8,631 nt of DNA, from NCBI GenBank assembly GCA_007130345.1, contig SLSP01000402.1, forward strand, positions 1 to 8,631, given 5' to 3'. Source of the DNA: Thermoflexales bacterium. Its GTDB lineage: Bacteria; Chloroflexota; Anaerolineae; B4-G1; SLSP01. The notes beneath the pieces were generated by a model. The model was not told the origin of the DNA and did not search any database. It worked only from the letters and a program-made list of their open reading frames with translations. Position numbers and translations under genes: made by a program. The first letter of the stretch is position 1; each line of letters starts with the position of its first letter. Shown here one piece after another: positions 1-5,965 of the stretch.

Positions 1-624
1 CCAGGGGATACCCACTTCGAGTACGCGATAGCCGCGTTGCAGGGCCAGGGCCAGCACCTCCACATCGAAGGCCCACCCGTCAATCTGCTGGACGGCGAAG
101 AGTTCGCGGGCCACGTCGCGCCGGAAGGCTTTGTAGCCGCACTGGGTGTCCTGGATGTGGGGGACGGCCAGCCAGCGCACCATCAGGTTGAAGACGCGGC
201 CCATCGCGTGGCGATACCAGGGTTCGTTGAAGCGCCGCGCGCCGGCAACTTCCCGCGATCCGATGGCGATGTCGTACTCGCCGCCCAGGGTGTCGGGGTA
301 GAAGCGCGGCAATTCCTCGATGGGCATCGCCAGGTCGGCGTCGCAGATGAAGGCGTAACGCCCACGCGCGGCCAGCATCCCCATCCGCACGGCGGCCCCC
401 TTCCCCTGGAGCGGCTGATGCAGCACGCCAAACGCCGCGTGGCGCGCGGCAAAGTCGGCGGCGATCTCGCCGGTGGCGTCGCGGCTGTTGTTGTTCACCA
501 CGAGCACATCCAGGGGATGCGGCTCCGCGATGATGAATTCCCGCACCCGCTCCAGTGTCTGCGGGAGGCGGTGGGCCTCGTTGTAGGCCGGGATGATAAT
601 GGTTATCAACGGCACTTCGCTCAT
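1..624 (-). CDS. Family 2 glycosyltransferase, dolichyl/polyprenyl-phosphate glucosyltransferase-like (3' end cut by window)
   Basis: The frame is open through the window edge and gives the first 208 residues (start ATG at 624, preceded by AGGG with a 7-nt spacer). It is a GT-A fold, family 2 enzyme. The nucleotide-binding start ITIIIPAYNEAHRLPQTL is at residues 7-24, and the metal-binding motif DADLAMP at 95-101 is close to the DADLATP of the ALG5/DPG-synthase group. GSRE (122-125) and DTQCGYKAFRRD (159-170) are also typical of that group. Such enzymes move a sugar from a nucleotide donor to a polyprenyl phosphate at the inner face of the cytoplasmic membrane, for glycan or cell-wall assembly. 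The usual VDDGS/VDNNS loop reads VNNNSRDAT (43-51), so the first Asp is Asn. The family usually has 240 or more residues, so a C-terminal part is missing here. No membrane helix appears in the visible part. The polyprenyl acceptor and glucose specificity are inferred from motif similarity. Confidence 0.9.
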   Translation of the reverse strand, partial: MSEVPLITIIIPAYNEAHRLPQTLERVREFIIAEPHPLDVLVVNNNSRDATGEIAADFAARHAAFGVLHQPLQGKGAAVRMGMLAARGRYAFICDADLAMPIEELPRFYPDTLGGEYDIAIGSREVAGARRFNEPWYRHAMGRVFNLMVRWLAVPHIQDTQCGYKAFRRDVARELFAVQQIDGWAFDVEVLALALQRGYRVLEVGIPW

Positions 625-736
625 AGTGCTACCCTAGAACAAAGCCGCTCTCTAAACAAGGGGGAATGATACCTATTTAGTGCTGACAAATGGCTACTCC
701 TGTAAATGGCTTAACGCAAAGCCTTATTGTGATGGC

Positions 737-1828
737 TCACTGATATAGCTTTTGGAGTCGCTTTGCGAGGCGCACATTATCAAAAACGGTGGTCGAATCG
801 GTGAATTGACTCACGGAACCTATGCGGGGCGCGAGTTGTTGGATGGCTGTATCCTGTATCGCTTGCACAAGTGCCTGGGCAAACCTTTCTGCCCCTAGCA
901 CCCGGAAGGGCCGCTCATAGTAAGCTCTGGTCGCCGAATCCAATGTCTCAGTCAGCCCAAGAGCATTGTGTCGGTCTGCTACTAGCGTATAGGCATCCCC
1001 TAAATACGCCTCGCGTTCGCGCCAATGCGATGCCTGGAGAATCAGTTCCAATATGGGCAGCAATGCGGACGCGCTGTCCAATTGTTTGAAGGCCGAACCG
1101 AACCATTTGCTATAGGGCGCGTACCGTTTCCCCATAAGGAAACACAGCCGCATTATTCTCTGAACCTGTCGGGTAGCGACGATTTTCGACCCAACTTCAT
1201 CCCCCACACTACCGCATCGTCCCACAAAAGCCTCTTCCTCGGCGAGCATTGTCCATTGGGCGGCCATCATCCACAGCCAAATATCCCGCGGATAGTAGGC
1301 CAAGCTTTCCCTGACCTGTATCAAGCCGAGATCATCGTGGAATACTCTGCCAGAGGTAGCCCCCAATAGTCGGTGTTCGGTAAAGGTGAGCCACTGTGAG
1401 ACTGCAATATCTTCGAACGGTGTGTGGCCCAGATAGTCTTCAAAGTATGCGCGCAACGTGTGATATTCGACCAGCGGGTGAACCTGTCCCCGGTGGATTG
1501 GTTCCTGCCGCCGCACCCCGTTATCATTTGGGTCAGACGAACTAAAATGGGTGGAGAATCCCCTGAATTCATAGGGAAAGTTGGTGGAGAAAGTTGAAGC
1601 GATAGCGTCTTTTTGTGGCTCAAAACCCTCTTTGGGCAGAAATAGATGCAAGCGCGGCCCCCACATGTGGTCTGTGGATAGGGCATCATCAAACCCAAGC
1701 ACATCCGAACCATACCCGATCACCCCGGCGGCATAGCGTAGGGCTGGAAAGTTGGCGCTGAGAATGGGCCGGGCAATTTCTTTGAAGAACGCCTCACAGA
1801 GAGCAAGGCCCTGGATAAACTTAGTCAT
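737..1828 (-). CDS. DUF4037 domain protein, nucleotidyltransferase-like
   Basis: This 363-residue protein has DUF4037 features. The N-terminal nucleotidyltransferase-like motif runs over residues 38-59 (GYGSDVLGFDD, then STDHMWGPR). The central block WLTFTEHRLLGATSG is at 146-160, with FHDDLG following. YAPYSKWFGSAF lies at 236-247 and is characteristic of the family. The GSD...DD...STDH pattern resembles the active-site strand of the pol-beta/aminoglycoside nucleotidyltransferase superfamily, but the substrate is unknown to me. I chose ATG 1828 over the in-frame GTG at 1834 because AAGGGG (1839-1834) then sits 5 nt upstream as a ribosome site, and the GTG would overlap it. No signal peptide or membrane helix is seen, so it is probably cytoplasmic. 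The gene is clearly less GC-rich than its neighbours and stands 94 nt and 112 nt from them, so it may be a separate, acquired unit. The family call is firm; function is open. Confidence 0.88.
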   Translation of the reverse strand: MTKFIQGLALCEAFFKEIARPILSANFPALRYAAGVIGYGSDVLGFDDALSTDHMWGPRLHLFLPKEGFEPQKDAIASTFSTNFPYEFRGFSTHFSSSDPNDNGVRRQEPIHRGQVHPLVEYHTLRAYFEDYLGHTPFEDIAVSQWLTFTEHRLLGATSGRVFHDDLGLIQVRESLAYYPRDIWLWMMAAQWTMLAEEEAFVGRCGSVGDEVGSKIVATRQVQRIMRLCFLMGKRYAPYSKWFGSAFKQLDSASALLPILELILQASHWREREAYLGDAYTLVADRHNALGLTETLDSATRAYYERPFRVLGAERFAQALVQAIQDTAIQQLAPRIGSVSQFTDSTTVFDNVRLAKRLQKLYQ

Positions 1829-1864
1829 TGGCACCCCTTACGGAGATGGTTGTGTGATGGTTGG

Positions 1865-1893
1865 AATGTAGCGATTTGCCTCAATAGCAACAA
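1865..1893 (-). promoter_or_regulatory. Possible weak sigma70 promoter of the DUF4037 gene
   Basis: On the minus strand TTGTTG (1893-1888) is followed after 17 nt by TACATT (1870-1865). The predicted start would leave a leader of about 30 nt before ATG 1828. The hexamers match consensus only 3/6 and 4/6. A 6-bp inverted repeat (GATTTG 1873-1878, CAAATC 1891-1896) straddles the spacer and could be an operator. This is a weak prediction. Confidence 0.28.
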
Positions 1894-1922
1894 ATCATAC
1901 CGAACTGTTACCTAACTCCCCG

Positions 1923-2312
1923 CTATTCACCGCGCACCATTCTTTGCATTCGCCATGCTGTCAGCCAGCCCGCCAGCGCGAGGAAAACTACGGAGAGCAC
2001 CAGATCGCGGCCCCAGAGGCTCTGCGTATACGCGGATCGCGCGCCGAGCAGGCGCAGCAACCACACGAACGCTTGATAGGCCAGCGCCAACGGGAGCGCG
2101 GGGCCGCCACATCGAAGCCACCAGAACCCGGCCATCCCCACGAAGGCCACGCCCCACAGCGTGTACGCGCCGATCAGCCAAGGCAGCGGCACGGAGAGCG
2201 GCGCGTCCGCCATCACCGGCAGCACGTACCAGCCCGCGCCAGCCCGCATCAGATTTGCCAGGCCGACAAGCAGGAACAGCAACGTCAATCCGTACCTTCG
2301 CCACCACGTCAT
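1923..2312 (-). CDS. Small four-helix integral membrane protein
   Basis: This 129-residue protein is mostly hydrophobic. Four likely membrane helices lie at about residues 8-30, 45-66, 72-91 and 102-121. Short charged ends flank them: MTWWRR at the N terminus, RMQRMVRGE at the C terminus. I do not recognise a family. ATG 2312 is the only good start. The same frame stays open far upstream into the methyltransferase gene, but that extension is an out-of-frame reading of the methyltransferase and is low-complexity Arg/Ala/Gly. No convincing ribosome site precedes the ATG. The gene begins 38 nt after the methyltransferase stop on the same strand, so it is probably translated from the same message. 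A helper role for that methyltransferase or for a membrane-bound lipid or glycan substrate is possible but only inferred from position. Confidence 0.75.
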   Translation of the reverse strand: MTWWRRYGLTLLFLLVGLANLMRAGAGWYVLPVMADAPLSVPLPWLIGAYTLWGVAFVGMAGFWWLRCGGPALPLALAYQAFVWLLRLLGARSAYTQSLWGRDLVLSVVFLALAGWLTAWRMQRMVRGE

Positions 2313-2350
2313 GTTAATGGGATTGTACAACAGGACACGTAAAACGCGAT

Positions 2351-3175
2351 TCAGGCCGCCGGTTTGCGCGTGCAGAAGAACAGATACGCCCCGGCTTCCG
2401 GCAGCGGTTCCTCGTAGAAGCGCCGCAGCAGCGCGGCGGTCGGCGCGAGGTTCCACGCGGCGGGAGCCAACAGCCATCGCCCGGTCAGCGCCTTTGCCAG
2501 CACGCACGGCAGCCCAAGCGGATGCCCCCATTCCAATGCGGCCAGCGCTCCCGGCGAGAAGTACCCCCACCAGCGGTCTAGCGCCAGCCCGGCGCGGGCG
2601 AGCCGCCGCTGCCACCCCTCCGGCGCATCGTAATAGTGATGGCGCGAGATGCGGTCGAAGAGCCGCCGGTACGCCTCGGCCAGACCGCGCAATCGCGCGG
2701 CGTCCAGCAGCCGCGCCACCGACAGGCCCTGCCGAAAGTTCGGCCCCGGCACGCAAAAGTGGAACCAGCCGCCGGGTCGCAGCACCCGCGCCACCTCTGC
2801 CAGCACCGGATCGACTTCCGGGATGTGTTCCAGCACCGAGTTGCTCACCGCGCTGGCAAAAGCCGCGTCGGGGAAGGGCATCCGCGCGCCGCTGGCGCAC
2901 GTGAAGAGCCGATGACTGCTCCGCGTGGCGGCCTCGGAAAGCGGCGGCCACCACGGATCGAGGCCCACCGCCAGCGGGCGGTCAAACGTCACCTGCGCGA
3001 AGTGGCCGTCGCCGCAGCCCAAGTCGAGCACCGGATCGGGCAAGGGTAACTCGGCGTAGAAATCAGCTTCCACCGCGCGCAGCAACGCCCGGAACGCGGG
3101 CAACTCGCGCAACTGCCGCTCGAAGTTCGCGGCATCGCGGGTGATGGGCGGGGGATTGGGGGACATTCTGTTCAT
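2351..3175 (-). CDS. Class I SAM-dependent methyltransferase (Methyltransf_11 type)
   Basis: This 274-residue protein has a complete class I methyltransferase core. Motif I, VLDLGCGDGHF, is at residues 49-59, and the acidic ribose-binding end of strand 2 is GLDPWW at 71-76. The PFPDAAFASAVSNSVLEHI block is at 100-118 and RVLRPGGWFHFCVP at 130-143. These bind S-adenosylmethionine; the methyl acceptor cannot be read from the sequence. The C-terminal half (about 150-274) is rich in Trp and aromatic residues (HHYYDAPEGW, RWWGYFSPGAL) and may form the acceptor lid. I chose ATG 3175 because GGAGA (3188-3184) stands 8 nt upstream. Other in-frame starts at 3190 (ATG) and 3232 (GTG) lack a good ribosome site, and the latter would overlap the lipoprotein stop. 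It lies 44 nt behind the lipoprotein and 38 nt ahead of the membrane protein, suggesting one operon. A small-molecule, lipid or sugar substrate is equally possible. Confidence 0.88.
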   Translation of the reverse strand: MNRMSPNPPPITRDAANFERQLRELPAFRALLRAVEADFYAELPLPDPVLDLGCGDGHFAQVTFDRPLAVGLDPWWPPLSEAATRSSHRLFTCASGARMPFPDAAFASAVSNSVLEHIPEVDPVLAEVARVLRPGGWFHFCVPGPNFRQGLSVARLLDAARLRGLAEAYRRLFDRISRHHYYDAPEGWQRRLARAGLALDRWWGYFSPGALAALEWGHPLGLPCVLAKALTGRWLLAPAAWNLAPTAALLRRFYEEPLPEAGAYLFFCTRKPAA

Positions 3176-3219
3176 GCAATGCGTCTCCATAATTTCACAA
3201 GAAACTTCGTATAGCGTGC

Positions 3220-4461
3220 TCAAAACGGGCACAGCATCTCCGCCGTGTAGGTCGGATTGGCGTGACCGTAACTGTTGAGAAAGTCCACCACGTCCCGCGC
3301 GTGCTCGCTCCGCGCCACGGCGGCGCAGCCATACGCGAGAGCTTGCTGCGTCTGATAGCTCCGCCAGAAGTCCTGGGCCAGTTGCGCGACGGGATACCCG
3401 GCCCCCACGGTATCAAACGCCGATTGCAGGCGCGCGTAGCGTGCCCGCGCCGCGTCCGCGTCTCCCTGGAAGGCATCGAGGAGCAGTAGCCGCCAGTGAG
3501 CTAACGCCGTCAGCCAGCGCTGTTCCTCCTCACTGCTGAAGAGCGGGTCCCAGGCGAGAAGCTCCTCATCATCGAGGACGCGCTGGTAAGCGGCGTGGGC
3601 GGTCTCCGTATCGCCCAAGATGAGCGCGGCATCCCCATCGAACAGCGCGTGGGCGCGATAGCGCGTTGGCCCGATCAGCGTATCCACCGGCGCGATGGCC
3701 GCGCCATCCCAGGCCAGGGTGATGGTATGCGGGCGCTGCGGGCCGGTGCGCCACGTCTCGCTGACCGTCTGCCCGACCAGCACGCGGCCCACGTCCAGGG
3801 CATAGACGGGATCAGGATAGGGGCCGGCGCCCGCCATCCGCTCCGCGAAATCCGTGCCATTCCAGGCCCAGGCGTGGAGCGTGTGCCAGCAAGCGGTATC
3901 GTCACAGGACACTTCGGCGAAGAGCACCTCGGCGCGGCCATCGGCGGTCAAGTCGGCGGCGGCGATGAGGTGCAGGCGATAGCGCGGGCCGGGCCGATAG
4001 GTGTAGAGCGCGCGCACCTCGCCTTGCTGACAGGTGTAGAGGGCCAGCAGCGCCTCGCCGGAGAGAGAATCGGTCAGCGAGACGAGGGTCTCCGGCATAG
4101 TATCCCCTGTCACGTCGGCGGAAAGCGCAGCCGCGCCCGTGAGCGGGAGCGCGTCCCAGGCGGCCAACAGCGCGGGGAGGGTGTCCGGCGCGGTGCCGGC
4201 ATCGAGGTAGCGGGCCAGGGTCGGCGGGAACTCTGCGAGGGCGTCCGGGCGCGCGGGGAATTCGACGGCGCGTTCTGGGGGACAAGTCGCCGGGGACTGT
4301 GTTGCTATTGGAGGCGGCGCCACCGCGCTCGAAGGCGTGGCCGTGGCAAGCGGGGGCAACAATGAAGCGTCAGACGTGGAGGTGGTGAAGAGACCACAGC
4401 CCCACAGGAGCGCGAGGCTCACTATCCCCAGAATTTTCTCAAGGCGTCGTTGGTGTGTCAC
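3220..4461 (-). CDS. Putative lipoprotein with FG-GAP-like acidic motifs and a helical C-terminal region
   Basis: This 413-residue protein begins with a basic n-region (QRRLEK), a hydrophobic stretch (ILGIVSLALL) and a lipobox-like LLWGC at 18-22. Cys22 would be the lipidated residue. Trp at -2 is unusual, so lipidation is likely but not certain. A Ser/Thr/Pro/Ala linker follows (about 24-65), as is common for exported tethered proteins. Residues 112-185 hold two FG-GAP/VCBS-like acidic turns, ADVTGDTMPET and ADLTADGRAEV, suggesting part of a calcium-binding beta-propeller-like domain. The C-terminal third (about 270-400) is Ala-rich helical and looks like TPR repeats. Several Cys (60, 144, 186, 191, 379, 411) fit an extracytoplasmic location. 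I do not recognise a named family. The start is GTG 4461; there is no in-frame ATG and no ribosome site, but a good promoter ends 8 bases upstream, so the mRNA may be leaderless. It probably heads the operon with the methyltransferase. Confidence 0.78.
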   Translation of the reverse strand: MTHQRRLEKILGIVSLALLWGCGLFTTSTSDASLLPPLATATPSSAVAPPPIATQSPATCPPERAVEFPARPDALAEFPPTLARYLDAGTAPDTLPALLAAWDALPLTGAAALSADVTGDTMPETLVSLTDSLSGEALLALYTCQQGEVRALYTYRPGPRYRLHLIAAADLTADGRAEVLFAEVSCDDTACWHTLHAWAWNGTDFAERMAGAGPYPDPVYALDVGRVLVGQTVSETWRTGPQRPHTITLAWDGAAIAPVDTLIGPTRYRAHALFDGDAALILGDTETAHAAYQRVLDDEELLAWDPLFSSEEEQRWLTALAHWRLLLLDAFQGDADAARARYARLQSAFDTVGAGYPVAQLAQDFWRSYQTQQALAYGCAAVARSEHARDVVDFLNSYGHANPTYTAEMLCPF

Positions 4462-4468
4462 GCCATCC

Positions 4469-4496
4469 AGTATAATCGGTGGGGGGGGAATGGCAA
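4469..4496 (-). promoter_or_regulatory. Sigma70-type promoter of the lipoprotein operon with a C8 spacer tract
   Basis: On the minus strand TTGCCA (4496-4491) is separated by 16 nt from TATACT (4474-4469). Each hexamer matches consensus 5/6. The expected transcription start is about 4463-4461, which coincides with the GTG start codon at 4461, so the message would be leaderless or nearly so. The spacer contains eight consecutive C (4488-4481). Confidence 0.6.
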
Positions 4497-4520
4497 CTGT
4501 GACTCTACTGGAAGAACCCT

Positions 4521-4617
4521 AAAAATCCGATTTTTTAGAGACGTGATACTAGAGATAGATTTTTCGCGTGCGAATTTAACATAGGTAGTAGGTTGCGTGT
4601 GCAAAAATCGGATTTTT
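4521..4617. repeat. 97-bp element bounded by 15-bp inverted repeats with a central palindrome
   Basis: AAAAATCCGATTTTT at 4521-4535 and AAAAATCGGATTTTT at 4603-4617 are exact reverse complements. Each is also self-complementary over 7 bp around its central base. TTCGC-GT-GCGAA (4563-4574) lies at the exact middle of the element. The sequence between shows only partial symmetry (TACTA, AT and TTCGC line up). It could be a small mobile-element remnant or a folded RNA. Confidence 0.65.
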
Positions 4618-4696
4618 GGACTTTTTTCAGGGGACTCAACTGTAAATCGGCCAAAGGGGGGGGCGGGGCAACCTTGATCCGGGTCTACCAGACAGC

Positions 4697-4733
4697 ATAA
4701 AACCGGGGGCTGTCCCAATACCCCCGGTTTTAT
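4697..4733 (-). terminator. Rho-independent terminator after rlmN (bidirectional form)
   Basis: ATAAAACCGGGGG (4697-4709) and CCCCCGGTTTTAT (4721-4733) form a perfect 13-bp stem with an 11-nt loop. On the minus strand the GC core is followed by a TTTTAT tail, giving a typical terminator 125 nt past the rlmN stop. The same symmetry would work on the plus strand, but no plus-strand gene is nearby. Confidence 0.8.
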
Positions 4734-4811
4734 CAGAAGGAGGAGAATTTTCTCTCAGTTTGCGGTCCCCGACTCCGCATTGCACTTAATATACCAGCTT
4801 TCCACCTTTCT

Positions 4812-4833
4812 AACTTGACGCTAACCTGACGCT
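4812..4833. repeat. Two adjacent 11-bp direct repeats
   Basis: AACTTGACGCT (4812-4822) is followed directly by AACCTGACGCT (4823-4833), with one mismatch. An 11-bp period is what OmpR/PhoB-type regulators bind, but the site sits just after the rlmN stop and far from any promoter I can see, so it may be only a short duplication. Confidence 0.55.
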
Positions 4834-4858
4834 TTCCTTATGACTGCGCCGCTCCGAT

Positions 4859-5899
4859 TCAAGATGTCTCGCGTTGGCGGAGCTGCCCGCAGCCCGCCTG
4901 GATATCGATGCCGCGCCGCAGCCGCACGCTGTAAGGCACGTGATGGCGGTCGAGTGTTTGGGTGAACGCCTCCGTGCGCTCCGGCGAGGAGGGCTGTTCC
5001 TCGAAGCCGGCGGTGGGATTCAGGGGAATCAGGTTGATGTGGGCCAGCATCCCCTCAAGGCGCGAACCGAGGGCCGTGGCCTGCTCCGGCGTATCGTTGA
5101 CGCCCTCAATCAGCACCCACTCGAAGGTCACACGGCGGTTGGTCGCGCGCAGGTAGTGGCCGATGGCGGAAAAGAGGCTGTCGAGGTTGTACCGCTTGTT
5201 GATGGGCAGCAGCCGGTCGCGCAGTCGATCCGTGGCCGCGTGGAGCGAGACCGCCAGGTTGACCTGCAGGCCCTCGTCTGCCAGCCGATGGATGCCCGGC
5301 GAGATCCCCACCGTGCTGATGGTGAAGCGCCGCTGGCCCATATTCATACCATCGGGATGCATCAGGCGGCGGATGGCGCTCAGGGACGCATCGTAGTTCA
5401 GCAGCGGTTCGCCCATCCCCATCAGCACCACGTTGGTCAACTGACGCTCCTGTTCGGCCAACTCGCGGGCGAAGTGCAGCACCTGCGCGACGATCTCGCC
5501 GCTGCTGAGGTCGCGCCGCAGGCCCATCTGGCCCGTCGCGCAGAAGGGGCAGCCCACGGCGCACCCTACCTGCGTCGAGATGCAGACGCTGCGCCGCTCC
5601 GCGTAACGCATCAAGACCACCTCGATCTGCTCGCCGTCGGCCAGCGCCAACAGGTCTTTGCGCGTCTCGCCGGTGAGGGATTCCTGGCGGGCCAGCGTTC
5701 GGGGCACGGCCAGGCGGGTCTTTTCTTCCAGCCGTTGCCGCAGCGTCTTAGAAAGTGACGTCATCTCTGAAAAATCTGTGACCAGTTGATTGTAAAGCCA
5801 GTTCCAGACCTGCCCGGCCCGGTAGCTCTTTTCTCCCCAGGATATCAACAGCTTTTCCAGCGCTTCGTAATCCAAATCGTAAAGGTTAGGTCTCTTCAT
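4859..5899 (-). CDS. rlmN: RlmN, dual-specificity 23S rRNA (A2503-C2)/tRNA (A37-C2) methyltransferase
   Basis: This 346-residue radical-SAM enzyme methylates C2 of A2503 in 23S rRNA and of A37 in some tRNAs, tuning peptidyl-transferase fidelity. An N-terminal RNA-binding region covers residues 1 to about 95. The cluster motif CAVGCPFC supplies Cys113, Cys117 and Cys120 for the [4Fe-4S] centre. VCISTQVGC places the conserved Cys106 ahead of it. The SAM-binding MGMGEPLLN is at 160-168. Near the C terminus GIDIQAGCGQL carries Cys337, matching the Cys that holds the methyl intermediate in the characterised enzyme. Both catalytic Cys are present, which separates RlmN/Cfr methylases from other radical-SAM proteins; single-copy housekeeping context favours RlmN over the resistance enzyme Cfr. 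Start ATG 5899 has GAGGAG upstream with a short 3-nt spacer. It lies 66 nt after the nucleotidyltransferase-phosphatase gene, probably cotranscribed, and is followed by a strong terminator. Confidence 0.97.
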   Translation of the reverse strand: MKRPNLYDLDYEALEKLLISWGEKSYRAGQVWNWLYNQLVTDFSEMTSLSKTLRQRLEEKTRLAVPRTLARQESLTGETRKDLLALADGEQIEVVLMRYAERRSVCISTQVGCAVGCPFCATGQMGLRRDLSSGEIVAQVLHFARELAEQERQLTNVVLMGMGEPLLNYDASLSAIRRLMHPDGMNMGQRRFTISTVGISPGIHRLADEGLQVNLAVSLHAATDRLRDRLLPINKRYNLDSLFSAIGHYLRATNRRVTFEWVLIEGVNDTPEQATALGSRLEGMLAHINLIPLNPTAGFEEQPSSPERTEAFTQTLDRHHVPYSVRLRRGIDIQAGCGQLRQRETS

Positions 5900-5913
5900 T
5901 GTCTCCTCGAAAT

Positions 5914-5960
5914 CGGGCTACTGCCCGCTAATGCCGGCGAATACACCATCCGCCGGATGG
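5914..5960 (-). promoter_or_regulatory. Hairpin cluster in the spacer between the fusion gene and rlmN
   Basis: The 66-nt spacer contains overlapping inverted repeats: CCATCC-GCC-GGATGG (5946-5960), CCGGCG/CGCCGG (5934-5939 and 5951-5956, which competes with the first), and CGGGC-TACT-GCCCG (5914-5927). None is followed by a T run on the minus strand, so these are not standard terminators. They could act in message processing or in adjusting rlmN expression relative to the gene ahead. The role is inferred. Confidence 0.4.
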
Positions 5961-5965
5961 AAAGG

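Larger units (their letters stand above)
4462..4858. other. Gene-free region between rlmN and the lipoprotein gene
   Basis: I see no credible gene in these 397 bases. The 86-codon minus-strand frame (4718-4458) has no family signature and overlaps the terminator, the repeats and the promoter. The region is AT-richer than the flanking genes. From high to low coordinates it holds 11-bp direct repeats (4812-4833), the rlmN terminator (4697-4733), two G8 runs on the plus strand (4656-4663 and 4481-4488), an inverted-repeat element (4521-4617) and the lipoprotein promoter. Confidence 0.8.

Noticed and set aside
37..669. 210-codon plus-strand frame
   Set aside because: Antisense to the glycosyltransferase, which has clear GT-A motifs in its own frame.
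708..723. GGCTT/AAGCC hairpin after the DUF4037 stop as a terminator
   Set aside because: The stem is only 5 bp, and no T run follows on the minus strand.
1923..2954. Long 343-codon minus-strand frame spanning the membrane protein and much of the methyltransferase
   Set aside because: Only the last 129 codons look like a protein. The rest is Arg/Ala/Gly-rich out-of-frame reading of the methyltransferase, whose own frame has all SAM-binding motifs.
4458..4718. 86-codon minus-strand frame in the intergenic region
   Set aside because: It reads through half of the terminator, the inverted repeats and the lipoprotein promoter, and it shows no protein features or ribosome site.
4874..5758. 294-codon plus-strand frame
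   Set aside because: It lies entirely antisense to rlmN, has no recognisable domain and a composition typical of a high-GC shadow frame.
4859..5899. rlmN as the antibiotic-resistance gene cfr
   Set aside because: The sequence has typical RlmN features and a housekeeping setting without mobile genes. Distinguishing residues cannot be settled by eye, but RlmN is far more likely.
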